Source: DATGIQ01 sp035295665 (GTDB lineage: Bacteria; Planctomycetota; Planctomycetia; Gemmatales; Gemmataceae). Taken from it: DNA of 29,338 nucleotides. Shown in pieces: positions 6,955-14,378 of the stretch. The stretch is taken from positions 1 through 29,338 of the forward strand of contig DATGIQ010000133.1 in assembly GCA_035295665.1 (NCBI GenBank), in the 5' to 3' direction. Position numbers and translations under genes: made by a program. Numbering within the stretch: the stretch's first letter is position 1; every line of letters starts with the position of its first letter. The notes below the pieces were generated by a model. That model had not been told where the DNA came from, did not search any database, and was given only the letters and a program-made list of their open reading frames with translations.

Positions 6955-8895
6955 ATGAATCCGAGCAACAACCCGTTGCCAGGCAGTCCGGCCGAGGAAT
7001 TGGAGCGCCAAAAGCAAGCGCTGCGGATCCAGGCCGCCGCTGTCGCCGCCCAGCAGGCAGCGTTGACAGAAGAGGAACGGCGTCTCCAGCGCCGCCGTGA
7101 GGCCCTCCAGCGGCAAGAGCAGCAATTGGCCACGCACCTGGAGGAGAAGCAGCAACGCCTTCTTCACCTTCGGAATGAGGCTCGCCAAGCACGCAAGACG
7201 CTTGAACAAACCCGGGCTTCGTATGAACAGCGCGTCGCACAAATCATGCGTGAGTTGGCCCAATCACGCCGAGAACTGGTCGATGGGCAAAACCAGATCC
7301 AGAAAGATCGGCAGCGCGTCGTTCATCTGCGTCAGCGGCTCAAACGCCGTTTTCACCGTCATTGGGCCAGTGAACGCATGCAGATGCAGCTGCGTGCAGC
7401 CGAGCTCGACAAGGACCGGCGCGGGCTGGAAGCCGAGCGAGCCCGGCTTCGCCAAGGACAGACCGACTTGAACGATGCCCGGCTGAGGTTCAATGCCGAG
7501 ATGGAGCTCAATCGCCGGAGCGCGCAGGCCGAGGGGCAGGAGCTTCGGCAACGCGAAGCCAAGGTACAGGATCGGGAGCAAGCACTCGAGCAACGCCAAG
7601 CCATGCTGGATAAACAGGCGCAAGAAATGGCCGCCGAAAAGCAGCGCGCAGAAGAGATTCTCAACCAGCTTCGGCAGGAAGCGGAAGGATTGGAGAATCG
7701 CATTGTCAGCTCCCGCCGCAAGCTCCTGGACCAGGAACAGGAGCGGAGTCGCTTCGAGAGTGCTTCCCCCGCGTCGGCCAGCCAGGGTACTCCGGCCGGG
7801 GGGCCGCCGGCGGTTCCAGCAGCGCTCCCTGCCGCATCGCTTCTTCCATTCGCATCCCAATGGCTGCAGCGCGAACGCCAACTGGAATGGATGGAAGCCG
7901 AGCTTACCAGCCGAATGAATCTTTTGCACCGGGTGGCCGGCGAACTGTCAGATCAACGGCTTTACCTGGCCGAGCAGGTCGAGCGGCTCGGTTTGGTGCA
8001 GCAGCACTGGCAGACGGAGCGCGATTCCGTGGCTGCGGACCTCGAAACTTTGGGACAGCGCTTGCGTACCTGGGAAGAGACTCTCCACCAGCGCGAACAA
8101 GCCCTGGCAGCCACGGAGCAGGAGACGCGCCGCCGCTGGGCAGAGGTCGGCCAAATGTACAGGCAATACGAAAGTGCCAAGGCTGGGCTGGTCGTCCGTG
8201 AGGCCGCATGGAAGGGGGAACAGGACCGTCTTTTCGCCCGCTTGCGGACGCAGCAGGAGTTAGTGGAGCAGCGCGCGGCCGCCTTGAGTGACCTGCGGGA
8301 ACGCTGGGATAAACGCCGCCAGCGCCAGGTCTCCCGCTTACGCGAACGGCGCAGGGCCGACGAAGCGCTCCATCGTCAGGCCGCGGCATCGCGACAGGAA
8401 TGGATGGACCGCAGCGCGGCTTTGGCCAGGGAGCAGCGTGCCCTGGCCGAACGTGCTCTGGCTCTGGAGCAATTCCGGCAGCAATGCATTGCGCGTGCAG
8501 CCAACCCCAAGGCGGCGGAGAAGCGACTGGAGCGACTCCGCCGCCGTTGGGCCGCGCTGGCCGCGGCTACCCAGCGGAAGCATGCGCGGGAATGGAGTTC
8601 CTTGGAAAGTCAGAATGCCCGTCTGGAACAGTGGGCTCGACAACTCAAGCAGGAGACCGAGGCTCTCCTGGAACAAGAAAGGGATCTGACGGCGCGGCAA
8701 GCCGCCTGGGAAGAGCAACAGCTCCAGGTCCGTGCCACTCAGGAATCGCAGCGGCTGGAGCAGTGCGCCTTGCAGCGCCAGCGCCTCGCTTATGAAGAAC
8801 AGCTCCAGGCGTTACAAGAACAGGTGGAGCACCTCGCTTTGTTGTTGCTGAATGGCAACGATCCAGCACCTGCGGCCATCCCGCAGGCGGCGTAA
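6955..8895 (+). CDS. Long soluble coiled-coil protein, function unknown
   Basis: The 646-residue product is almost entirely charged heptad-rich helix, dominated by Gln, Glu, Arg, Ala and Leu (for example LTEEERRLQRRREALQRQEQQ). Two coiled-coil blocks, about residues 15-265 and 305-630, are separated by an Ala/Pro/Gly-rich linker (GTPAGGPPAVPAALPAA). There is no signal peptide, membrane helix or enzymatic motif, so a cytoplasmic structural or scaffold role is the most one can infer. Start choice: GAGG at 6942-6945 lies 9 nt before the ATG at 6955, whereas upstream in-frame starts (6874, 6946) lack proper spacing. The reverse strand also carries long spurious frames, as expected from the repetitive codon pattern. 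It lies between thioredoxin and a lipase-maturation-factor-like gene, about 120 bp before the latter. I do not recognise a named family. Confidence 0.8.
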   Translation: MNPSNNPLPGSPAEELERQKQALRIQAAAVAAQQAALTEEERRLQRRREALQRQEQQLATHLEEKQQRLLHLRNEARQARKTLEQTRASYEQRVAQIMRELAQSRRELVDGQNQIQKDRQRVVHLRQRLKRRFHRHWASERMQMQLRAAELDKDRRGLEAERARLRQGQTDLNDARLRFNAEMELNRRSAQAEGQELRQREAKVQDREQALEQRQAMLDKQAQEMAAEKQRAEEILNQLRQEAEGLENRIVSSRRKLLDQEQERSRFESASPASASQGTPAGGPPAVPAALPAASLLPFASQWLQRERQLEWMEAELTSRMNLLHRVAGELSDQRLYLAEQVERLGLVQQHWQTERDSVAADLETLGQRLRTWEETLHQREQALAATEQETRRRWAEVGQMYRQYESAKAGLVVREAAWKGEQDRLFARLRTQQELVEQRAAALSDLRERWDKRRQRQVSRLRERRRADEALHRQAAASRQEWMDRSAALAREQRALAERALALEQFRQQCIARAANPKAAEKRLERLRRRWAALAAATQRKHAREWSSLESQNARLEQWARQLKQETEALLEQERDLTARQAAWEEQQLQVRATQESQRLEQCALQRQRLAYEEQLQALQEQVEHLALLLLNGNDPAPAAIPQAA

Positions 8896-8941
8896 TGGGT
8901 TCGCCGGCCGATCGCACGGCAGACATTTCTGCGTCGCCACC

Positions 8942-8969
8942 TTGGTGGCCTGGGCACAGACCGTAAAAT
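8942..8969 (+). promoter_or_regulatory. Weak promoter candidate before the LMF-like gene
   Basis: TAAAAT (8964-8969) is preceded by TTGGTG (8942-8947) at 16-bp spacing. The -35 overlaps a perfect small hairpin, GCCACC-TT-GGTGGC (8936-8949), which might instead be a terminator for the gene before it. Confidence 0.3.
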
Positions 8970-9012
8970 AATCGCCAAACTCTCTATCGTTGGTCGCCAG
9001 TCAACTTTCCTG

Positions 9013-10551
9013 ATGATGAGCCAACTTTCCGCCTGGTTTCGCAAGGGATTTCCTTCCGAATCCTCAGGTGCGCGGGCGGAATTCCTTCTATCTCGATGGT
9101 TGTTCCTACGCCTGCTGGGTGTGGTATACCTGGCAGCCTTCCTTTCGCTCGGGGTCCAGGTCCGAGGATTGATCGGCAGCCAGGGAATCCTTCCAGTCAC
9201 CGATTACCTCACCGCCGTGCGCCAGGCAACGGCAACTGAGCGGTATTATCTGCTGCCGACACTGTGCTGGCTCGATGCGAGCGATGCGTCCCTCATCGGT
9301 CAGTGCATTGCTGGCGTGGTCCTGTCCGCGGCGTTGATTTCAGGAATCGCACCGGTCCCCGTTCTGGTTCTGCTGTGGGCCCTTTACCTGTCTCTGACGG
9401 TCGTTGGTCAGGAGTTCCTCGGCTACCAATGGGATGCGCTCCTTCTGGAGACTGGCTTCCTGGCAATTCTCTTGGCTCCCTGGCAATGGTGGCCCCGCCG
9501 CCCAAGCAGGAGAGCGCCGTCCCGTGTCATTTTGTGGTTATTCCGCTGGCTCGTGTTTCGGCTGATGTTCGGCTCCGGCGTGGTAAAACTGTTGAGCGGC
9601 GACCAAAGTTGGCGCTCGCTCCGCGCCTTGCAATGCCATTACGAAACGCAGCCGCTGCCCAACTGGTCGAGTTGGTACATGCACCAGTTGCCGGACTGGT
9701 TTCAGCAGCTCTCGGTGATGTTTACCTTCGGGGCCGAGCTGCTTGTTCCCATTTTGATTTTCGGACCGCGCCGCGCCCGCCTCCTGGCTTGCGGTGGTAT
9801 CGTGGCCCTTCAGCTCTTGATCGCTGCCACGGGTAATTACGGATTCTTCAATCTGCTCACGATCGCCCTGTGTGTGCTCCTTTTGGATGATGCCGTTTAT
9901 CCAGCGCGATGGCAAACGTGGTTTGCTTCCCCGGAAGAACTCCGCGACTCTTCCCAAGTTCGGAACTGGGGCGGTTGGCTTACGTACCCCGTAGCAGCCG
10001 GCATATTCCTCATGAGCACAGTTGGGTTCGTGCAGAATTGCGGACTACCCGCGCACTGGCCGGCCTGGCTTGGCCAGGTTCACCGGACTGTTGCCGCCTT
10101 CCGCTCCGTTAACAGTTATGGTCTCTTTGCCATAATGACGACGCGACGGCCCGAAATTGTCATTGAGGGGAGTGAGGACGGGGAGAGCTGGAAGCCGTTC
10201 GAGTTTCGGTGGAAGCCTGGCGATCCAAGCCGCCGGCCCCGCTTCGCCGGTTTGCACATGCCGCGGTTGGATTGGCAACTGTGGTTTGCTGCACTGGGCA
10301 GCTGCCAGGAGAACCGTTGGTTCGTTCCGTTCATGGCCCGGCTATTGCAAGGCTCTCCGGAAGTGCAGGCATTGCTGGAGCCCAGCCCGTTCCCGGACCG
10401 GCCGCCGCGTTATATCCGTGCCATCCTGTATCAGTACCACTTCACCGATCCTGCAACCCGCCGGGCCGAGGGAACCTGGTGGCGAAGAGAACAGATCGGA
10501 CTTTATTGTCCAGTTTTGTCGCTTCAGAGAAGCGGAACGGATGCACGCTGA
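9013..10551 (+). CDS. Lipase maturation factor (LMF1/2)-like integral membrane protein
   Basis: The 512-residue protein contains multiple hydrophobic helices (roughly residues 28-50, 95-130, 140-160, 175-195, 230-300 and 325-345). It shows motifs I associate with the LMF family: GSQGILPV near the first helix, GYQWDALLLETGFLAILLAPW, LVFRLMFGSGVVKLLSGDQSW, and YETQPLPNWSSWYMHQLP. The C-terminal soluble part has FRWKPGDPSRRPRFAGLHMPRLDWQLWFAALG and PRYIRAILYQYHFTD. In animals LMF1 is an endoplasmic-reticulum protein needed to fold lipases; bacterial homologues are widespread but uncharacterised. Tandem ATGs lie at 9013 and 9016, and I see no strong Shine-Dalgarno. It does not appear to share an operon with the downstream gene, which is convergent and begins 14 bp after this stop. 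Confidence 0.88.
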   Translation: MMSQLSAWFRKGFPSESSGARAEFLLSRWLFLRLLGVVYLAAFLSLGVQVRGLIGSQGILPVTDYLTAVRQATATERYYLLPTLCWLDASDASLIGQCIAGVVLSAALISGIAPVPVLVLLWALYLSLTVVGQEFLGYQWDALLLETGFLAILLAPWQWWPRRPSRRAPSRVILWLFRWLVFRLMFGSGVVKLLSGDQSWRSLRALQCHYETQPLPNWSSWYMHQLPDWFQQLSVMFTFGAELLVPILIFGPRRARLLACGGIVALQLLIAATGNYGFFNLLTIALCVLLLDDAVYPARWQTWFASPEELRDSSQVRNWGGWLTYPVAAGIFLMSTVGFVQNCGLPAHWPAWLGQVHRTVAAFRSVNSYGLFAIMTTRRPEIVIEGSEDGESWKPFEFRWKPGDPSRRPRFAGLHMPRLDWQLWFAALGSCQENRWFVPFMARLLQGSPEVQALLEPSPFPDRPPRYIRAILYQYHFTDPATRRAEGTWWRREQIGLYCPVLSLQRSGTDAR

Positions 10552-10565
10552 CCGGCAGCAAGAGG

Positions 10566-11312
10566 CTATTTCTTGCCGCTCAGCTCGGCCAAGCGTTTCT
10601 GGGCCTCGGTGAGACGCTTGGGATCGATCTCGGTCATGGTAACTTCCTTATAGAGTTCCATTGCCCGGCTGCGCTCCGAAAGGTACTTGTCATAGAGCCG
10701 CGCCGCCCGCAGCCGACCGTCCGACTGGGTGTTCGGGTTCCACTGGAAAGAGCGTTCAAAATAAAGCGCTGCCCGGCGGTAGTCCCGGTAGGCCTTGCTC
10801 TCGTACAGGTCGCCGAGCTGGTAGGCAACCTCGCCGATCTTGTTGCTTTCCGGATACAGCGTCAGGATTTTTTGCAGCAGCAACTCCGCCCGGCGCTGGT
10901 TGTCGATATAGTCGTTGCCCATCCAGCCCTTGTCCTTGTACGTCATGGCCTGCTTGAACAGCTCATTCGCATCAGGGATATTGAGCGTGGCTTTCAGGAG
11001 CGTCCCCGGGACGTCGAGATCGAGGATGAAGCAGTGCTTCTGAATGCGGTGATAGAGGATCAGCTCTTCCTCGGCCCACTTGGCCCGCTCGATATCGCCG
11101 GTTTGGATGTAGTACTCGCGGAGCTGCTCGAGGGCACGCTGATAATCCCGGCGTGCCGCCATCAGGCGTTCGACTTTGGCTACGTCCGCAGGGACCTTCC
11201 CCGGCGTCTGCGAAGCCCCGGCAGGCGGTGCAGTCCCCGGCGTCTGCGCGTGAACCGCGACCAGGAGAAGCATCCCGGCCAAAACTACGCCAAGGTATCG
11301 GGAGTAGGCCAC
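10566..11312 (-). CDS. Exported helical-repeat (TPR-like) protein
   Basis: I place the start at a GTG (11310-11312) because GGGGGAGG lies 6 nt upstream and the product then begins with a good Sec signal peptide (YLGVVLAGMLLLVAVHAQ). Extending to 11501 would bury that signal behind 63 unlikely residues. The mature part of about 225 residues is alpha-helical with TPR-like units: YQRALEQLREYYIQTGDIERA, AELLLQKILTLYPES, EVAYQLGDLYESKAYRDYRRAALYF and RAARLYDKYLSERSRAMELY. Such repeats mediate protein contacts; a periplasmic assembly or scaffold role is inference. It follows the PIN/TRAM gene by about 100 bp, a gap containing a GTGGGG/CCCCAC hairpin and a degenerate copy of the palindrome seen at 19757. 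Confidence 0.75.
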   Translation of the reverse strand: MAYSRYLGVVLAGMLLLVAVHAQTPGTAPPAGASQTPGKVPADVAKVERLMAARRDYQRALEQLREYYIQTGDIERAKWAEEELILYHRIQKHCFILDLDVPGTLLKATLNIPDANELFKQAMTYKDKGWMGNDYIDNQRRAELLLQKILTLYPESNKIGEVAYQLGDLYESKAYRDYRRAALYFERSFQWNPNTQSDGRLRAARLYDKYLSERSRAMELYKEVTMTEIDPKRLTEAQKRLAELSGKK

Positions 11313-11356
11313 ATCTAACCTCCCCCAGGGCCAAACCGCGGTGAACTTGCTCGGCA

Positions 11357-11402
11357 GCGGATCTGCGAACCGCCGCGACCTGTGGGGCTTGTTCGCACCC
11401 CA
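11357..11402. repeat. Degenerate palindrome copy plus GTGGGG/CCCCAC hairpin
   Basis: The stretch 11357-11378 (GCGGATC-TGC-GAACCGC plus flank) is an imperfect version of the GCGGTTC-N3-GAACCGC unit found at 19757-19817. Right beside it GTGGGG and CCCCAC can pair around a 10-nt loop. The two together could terminate transcription between the PIN/TRAM and TPR genes on the minus strand. Confidence 0.4.
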
Positions 11403-11415
11403 CGACGGTTTCGAC

Positions 11416-12531
11416 TCAGGAACCTGTCTCGGCCCGTTGTTTCTCGCCGGCCGTGGCCACATTACCACTGGCCGGCGGTGGTTTTCCCTCAATCCGCCCA
11501 AAGATCATCCGTCCGGCATTGGTCTGCAAAACGCTCGTGACCGTGATGCCCACTTCCTGACCAATCGCGGAACGGCCCTGTTCCACCACGACCATCGTGC
11601 CATCATCCAGATAGCCAACTCCCTGACCCATTTGGTCTCCTGGCTTGACCAGGCGAACCGTTAGGATTTCACCAGGCAGCGCGACCGACTTGAGCGCGTT
11701 AGCTACCTCGTTCAAGTTGATCACTTCCACGCCCTGAAGCTGCGCGATCTTGTTGAGATTAAAGTCATTGGTAACAACGCGGGCTCCCAGAGCCTTGGCG
11801 AAGACGACCAAGCGTTCGTCAACTTTTTGCACATCGCGTAGCTCACTCAGGTTCGCTTCGTGAACCTGCAACTCGATCTTCGGATTGCTCTGCATCCGCT
11901 TGAGCATATCCAGGCCGCGCCGTCCCCGATTGCGCCTGAGCTTGTCGGCACTGTCGGCAATGTGCTGTAGCTCCTGCAAGACGAAACGCGGCACGATCAA
12001 CTTGGTGTCAATTACCCGCGTATCACAAATATCGGCAATTCGCCCGTCGATGATGACGCTGGTATCCAGGACCATCGGCCTACCGCCTTTTACCTGCTTG
12101 GAAAATTCCACATACGGAATAATGAAGCGGAATTCGTCCTTCGTCTGGAGGAGCGTCGATACGGAGACATAGCAACAGATCAAAATGATCAATAAACGGA
12201 GCGGTTGAACCAGATCGCGGGTCGATGGCGGCCCCTTCAGCAGGATCGGTTCCAACGCCATCGAAATCAGCGAGCCAATCACCAGCCCCAGCAGCAAACC
12301 AAAATACACGGACGAGATCGTGGTGATCTGTTTGTGGCGAACGAAGAGGTCGCCAATGACGGCCACCGTAGCAATCAAGAAAATAATGACGAACGCCAGG
12401 ATGCCGGTTAGCTTGTCATCTTCTCGAAGCGTCGGATCCGCATGCTGCGTCTCGAAATAAACCACCGCCCCGGCGGCCAACGCGCTCAGGATGGCGACGA
12501 TGAAACACATCCGTACCAGCCAAAGGAGCAT
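11416..12531 (-). CDS. Membrane-anchored PIN/TRAM-domain protein (YacL-like)
   Basis: From the ATG at 12531 (GGAGG 6 nt upstream; an in-frame TTG two codons earlier has no spacing) the protein is 371 residues. Four N-terminal membrane helices cover about residues 4-140. A PIN nuclease fold follows (about 150-265) with acidic residues in VLDTSVIIDGRIADI, LQELQHIADS and RVVTNDFNLNKIAQLQG. A TRAM RNA-binding domain (about 295-355) contains KPGDQMGQGVGYLDDGTMVVV and EVGITVTSVLQTNAGRMIF. This order matches Bacillus subtilis YacL and its relatives in many bacteria. PIN domains cleave RNA using metal held by the acidic cluster, so a membrane-tethered ribonuclease is expected but its target is unknown. 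The C-terminal tail is Pro/Ala-rich. Confidence 0.9.
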   Translation of the reverse strand: MLLWLVRMCFIVAILSALAAGAVVYFETQHADPTLREDDKLTGILAFVIIFLIATVAVIGDLFVRHKQITTISSVYFGLLLGLVIGSLISMALEPILLKGPPSTRDLVQPLRLLIILICCYVSVSTLLQTKDEFRFIIPYVEFSKQVKGGRPMVLDTSVIIDGRIADICDTRVIDTKLIVPRFVLQELQHIADSADKLRRNRGRRGLDMLKRMQSNPKIELQVHEANLSELRDVQKVDERLVVFAKALGARVVTNDFNLNKIAQLQGVEVINLNEVANALKSVALPGEILTVRLVKPGDQMGQGVGYLDDGTMVVVEQGRSAIGQEVGITVTSVLQTNAGRMIFGRIEGKPPPASGNVATAGEKQRAETGS

Positions 12532-12614
12532 GGGCAACCTCCGTAGATCGCAGGTGCAAGGGATAAACGGCGGTCGTCCCGATGGTTTCCTCCCCGGACC
12601 GCTTGCTAACCATC

Positions 12615-13787
12615 TTACACATTCGTATATGGCTCAAACAGCCTGAGATACTCATCCTGGGCGTACCGGTCGGTCATTCCGGCAAGATAATCACAAACGG
12701 CCCGTTCGCTTTGGCCGGCGCGGGCACGGGCAGCATAACGTTGCGGCATTTCCTCCGGCCGGCGACAAAACTCTGCAAACAGGAGCTGCAAGAAACGCCT
12801 GCCCTTGTTGGCCATGCGTGCAACTCGGTAATGTCGATACACGCGCTCGTGCAGGAATCGTTCCAGCGCGGTTTTCAACGCCCGCACTTCCGGTCCCGGA
12901 AGCACCAGCGGCTCGGGCGCCTGGCGGACCTCTTCCACCGTGGTGATTGATTCCTGCCGCAACCGCCGCTGCGTGTGTTCCAGGAGATCGGTCACCTGCC
13001 AATTGATAAGGGCGCGCACCATTGTCGCCTGGAACTGTTCCGGCCCCAGCCTCTGGTGGCGCTGCCTTACCACATCCTCGGCCCGTTTCCAAAACTCAAC
13101 TTCTTGCAGGTCGCCGGGAGTGATCAGGCCAGCGGAAAGGGCATCATCAAGATCATGCGTATCATAGGCCAAGCTGTCGGCGGCATCGACCACCTGGGCT
13201 TCGAGCAGTAGTTGGCCGCCGATCTCGAACTCCTGTAGCTCGGGAGCCTCTCGCCGTTTGCTGTGCATCGCCAGTGCTTCCAGGACTTCCCAGGATAGGT
13301 TGATTCCAGGAAAATCGGCATAGCGATACTCCAGGTGCTCGACAATCCGCAAACCATGCTGATTGTGCTCGAAACCTCCATGCTCCCGCATGCATTCGTC
13401 GAGTGCTTCTTCCCCAGCATGGCCGAACGGCGGATGGCCCAAATCGTGAGCCAGGGCGATCGCTTCCGTCAAATCTTCATTCAATCCCAGTTGGCGGGCG
13501 ACCGTCCGGCTGATCTGGGCCACTTCCAACGTATGCGTCAACCGGGTGCGGTGATGGTCATTCGTTTGGCTGACCAGAACCTGGGTCTTGTACATGAGCC
13601 GGCGGAAGGCCGTCGAATGGACAATCCGATCTCGGTCACGCTGATAAAGTGTTCGAAACGGGTGCGGTTCTTCGGGATGGCGGCGTCCCCGGCTTTGTTC
13701 CGTGAGCATCGCATAGGGGGCTAACACTTCCTGTTCGCGCTCCAGCCAGTTGGGCGGCTCGAAATGGGGACGGCCAGTCGCGGTCAT
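12615..13787 (-). CDS. dgt: Deoxyguanosinetriphosphate triphosphohydrolase-like HD protein
   Basis: The 390-residue enzyme matches bacterial dGTPases of the Dgt family, which split dNTPs into deoxynucleoside and triphosphate. Visible motifs are RTLYQRDRDRIVHSTAFRRLMYKTQV and THTLEVAQISRTVARQL (metal-binding His). The HD pair lies in ALAHDLGHPPFGHAGE, EHNQHGLRIVEHLE follows, and the late metal ligand is VVDAADSLAYDTHDLDDAL. The length suits the shorter dGTPase subgroup that lacks the long Escherichia coli C-terminus. The ATG (13785-13787) overlaps the stop of the HIT gene as ATGA, so the two are translationally coupled. The pairing suggests a nucleotide-housekeeping unit (inference). Confidence 0.93.
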   Translation of the reverse strand: MTATGRPHFEPPNWLEREQEVLAPYAMLTEQSRGRRHPEEPHPFRTLYQRDRDRIVHSTAFRRLMYKTQVLVSQTNDHHRTRLTHTLEVAQISRTVARQLGLNEDLTEAIALAHDLGHPPFGHAGEEALDECMREHGGFEHNQHGLRIVEHLEYRYADFPGINLSWEVLEALAMHSKRREAPELQEFEIGGQLLLEAQVVDAADSLAYDTHDLDDALSAGLITPGDLQEVEFWKRAEDVVRQRHQRLGPEQFQATMVRALINWQVTDLLEHTQRRLRQESITTVEEVRQAPEPLVLPGPEVRALKTALERFLHERVYRHYRVARMANKGRRFLQLLFAEFCRRPEEMPQRYAARARAGQSERAVCDYLAGMTDRYAQDEYLRLFEPYTNV

Positions 13788-14287
13788 GGGGTCACTTCGT
13801 CTCGGAGGTTCGTCACCAGAAGCTCATGCAAGGCGTCCAGGGATTGCGAGATCACCCTGGTATCGCTCAGGACCGGCATGAAATTGGTATCGCCCTGCCA
13901 GCGCGGCACCACATGCCAATGAATGTGCCCAGGCAATCCCGCACCGGCATCGCGGCCAAGATTCAGGCCGATATTGTAGCCATCCGGATGCATCAGCCGA
14001 TCGAGCAACCGCACCATTTGCTGCACGGTTTGCATGGTTTGGAGCAACTCGGCGGCGTCGAGTTGATCAAGCTGTCCTTTATGGGACCGGGGTGCGACAA
14101 GGAGGTGGCCATTGTTGTAGGGGAAACGGTTCAAGAGCACCACGCTCAATGGAGTGCGCTGGACGATGAGCGAAGCTCGATCCTCTTGGCCGGCAAGCCC
14201 CTGACAAATGAAGCAGGGATCACTGGCAGTGGGAGGCTCGGCGGCCGCGATGTAGGTATGTCGCCAGGGTGCCCAAAGCTGCTCCAT
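13784..14287 (-). CDS. HIT-family nucleotide hydrolase/phosphorylase
   Basis: The 167-residue protein has the histidine triad HIHWHVVPRW at about residues 123-132. Other family motifs are MEQLWAPWRHTYI at the N-terminus, DPCFICQGL, LLNRFPYNNGHLLVAPRSHKG and GYNIGLNLGRDAGAG. This layout fits the HIT subgroup related to Ap4A phosphorylase. Substrates are typically dinucleoside polyphosphates or nucleoside phosphoramidates; the exact one cannot be read from sequence. The Cys pair in DPCFIC could be half of a zinc site, but I see no matching second pair. It lies 91 bp after topA and overlaps dgt by 4 bp. Confidence 0.92.
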   Translation of the reverse strand: MEQLWAPWRHTYIAAAEPPTASDPCFICQGLAGQEDRASLIVQRTPLSVVLLNRFPYNNGHLLVAPRSHKGQLDQLDAAELLQTMQTVQQMVRLLDRLMHPDGYNIGLNLGRDAGAGLPGHIHWHVVPRWQGDTNFMPVLSDTRVISQSLDALHELLVTNLRDEVTP

Positions 14288-14319
14288 GTGGCCCCAAACC
14301 TGCTTGGCGGCGATTCGAA

Positions 14320-14346
14320 GAACCGCGTGGTCCTGTGAACCGCGCC
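14320..14346. repeat. Degenerate GAACCGCG palindrome copy between topA and the HIT gene
   Basis: The segment reads GAACCGCG-T-GGTCC-TGT-GAACCGCG, differing from the core of the 19757-19817 array mainly at two bases and in the 3-nt loop. It lies in the 91-bp gap between two minus-strand genes. Confidence 0.45.
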
Positions 14347-14378
14347 AAGCCCCTAAAATTGAGAACGAACCGCGGGCG

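Noticed and set aside
6128..7240. 370-codon minus-strand frame across tRNA-Glu, thioredoxin and the coiled-coil gene
   Set aside because: It overlaps a tRNA and two supported genes and shows no protein-like pattern.
10209..11318. 369-codon plus-strand frame spanning the end of the LMF-like gene and the TPR gene
   Set aside because: It overlaps two supported genes in other frames and its translation has no recognisable domain.
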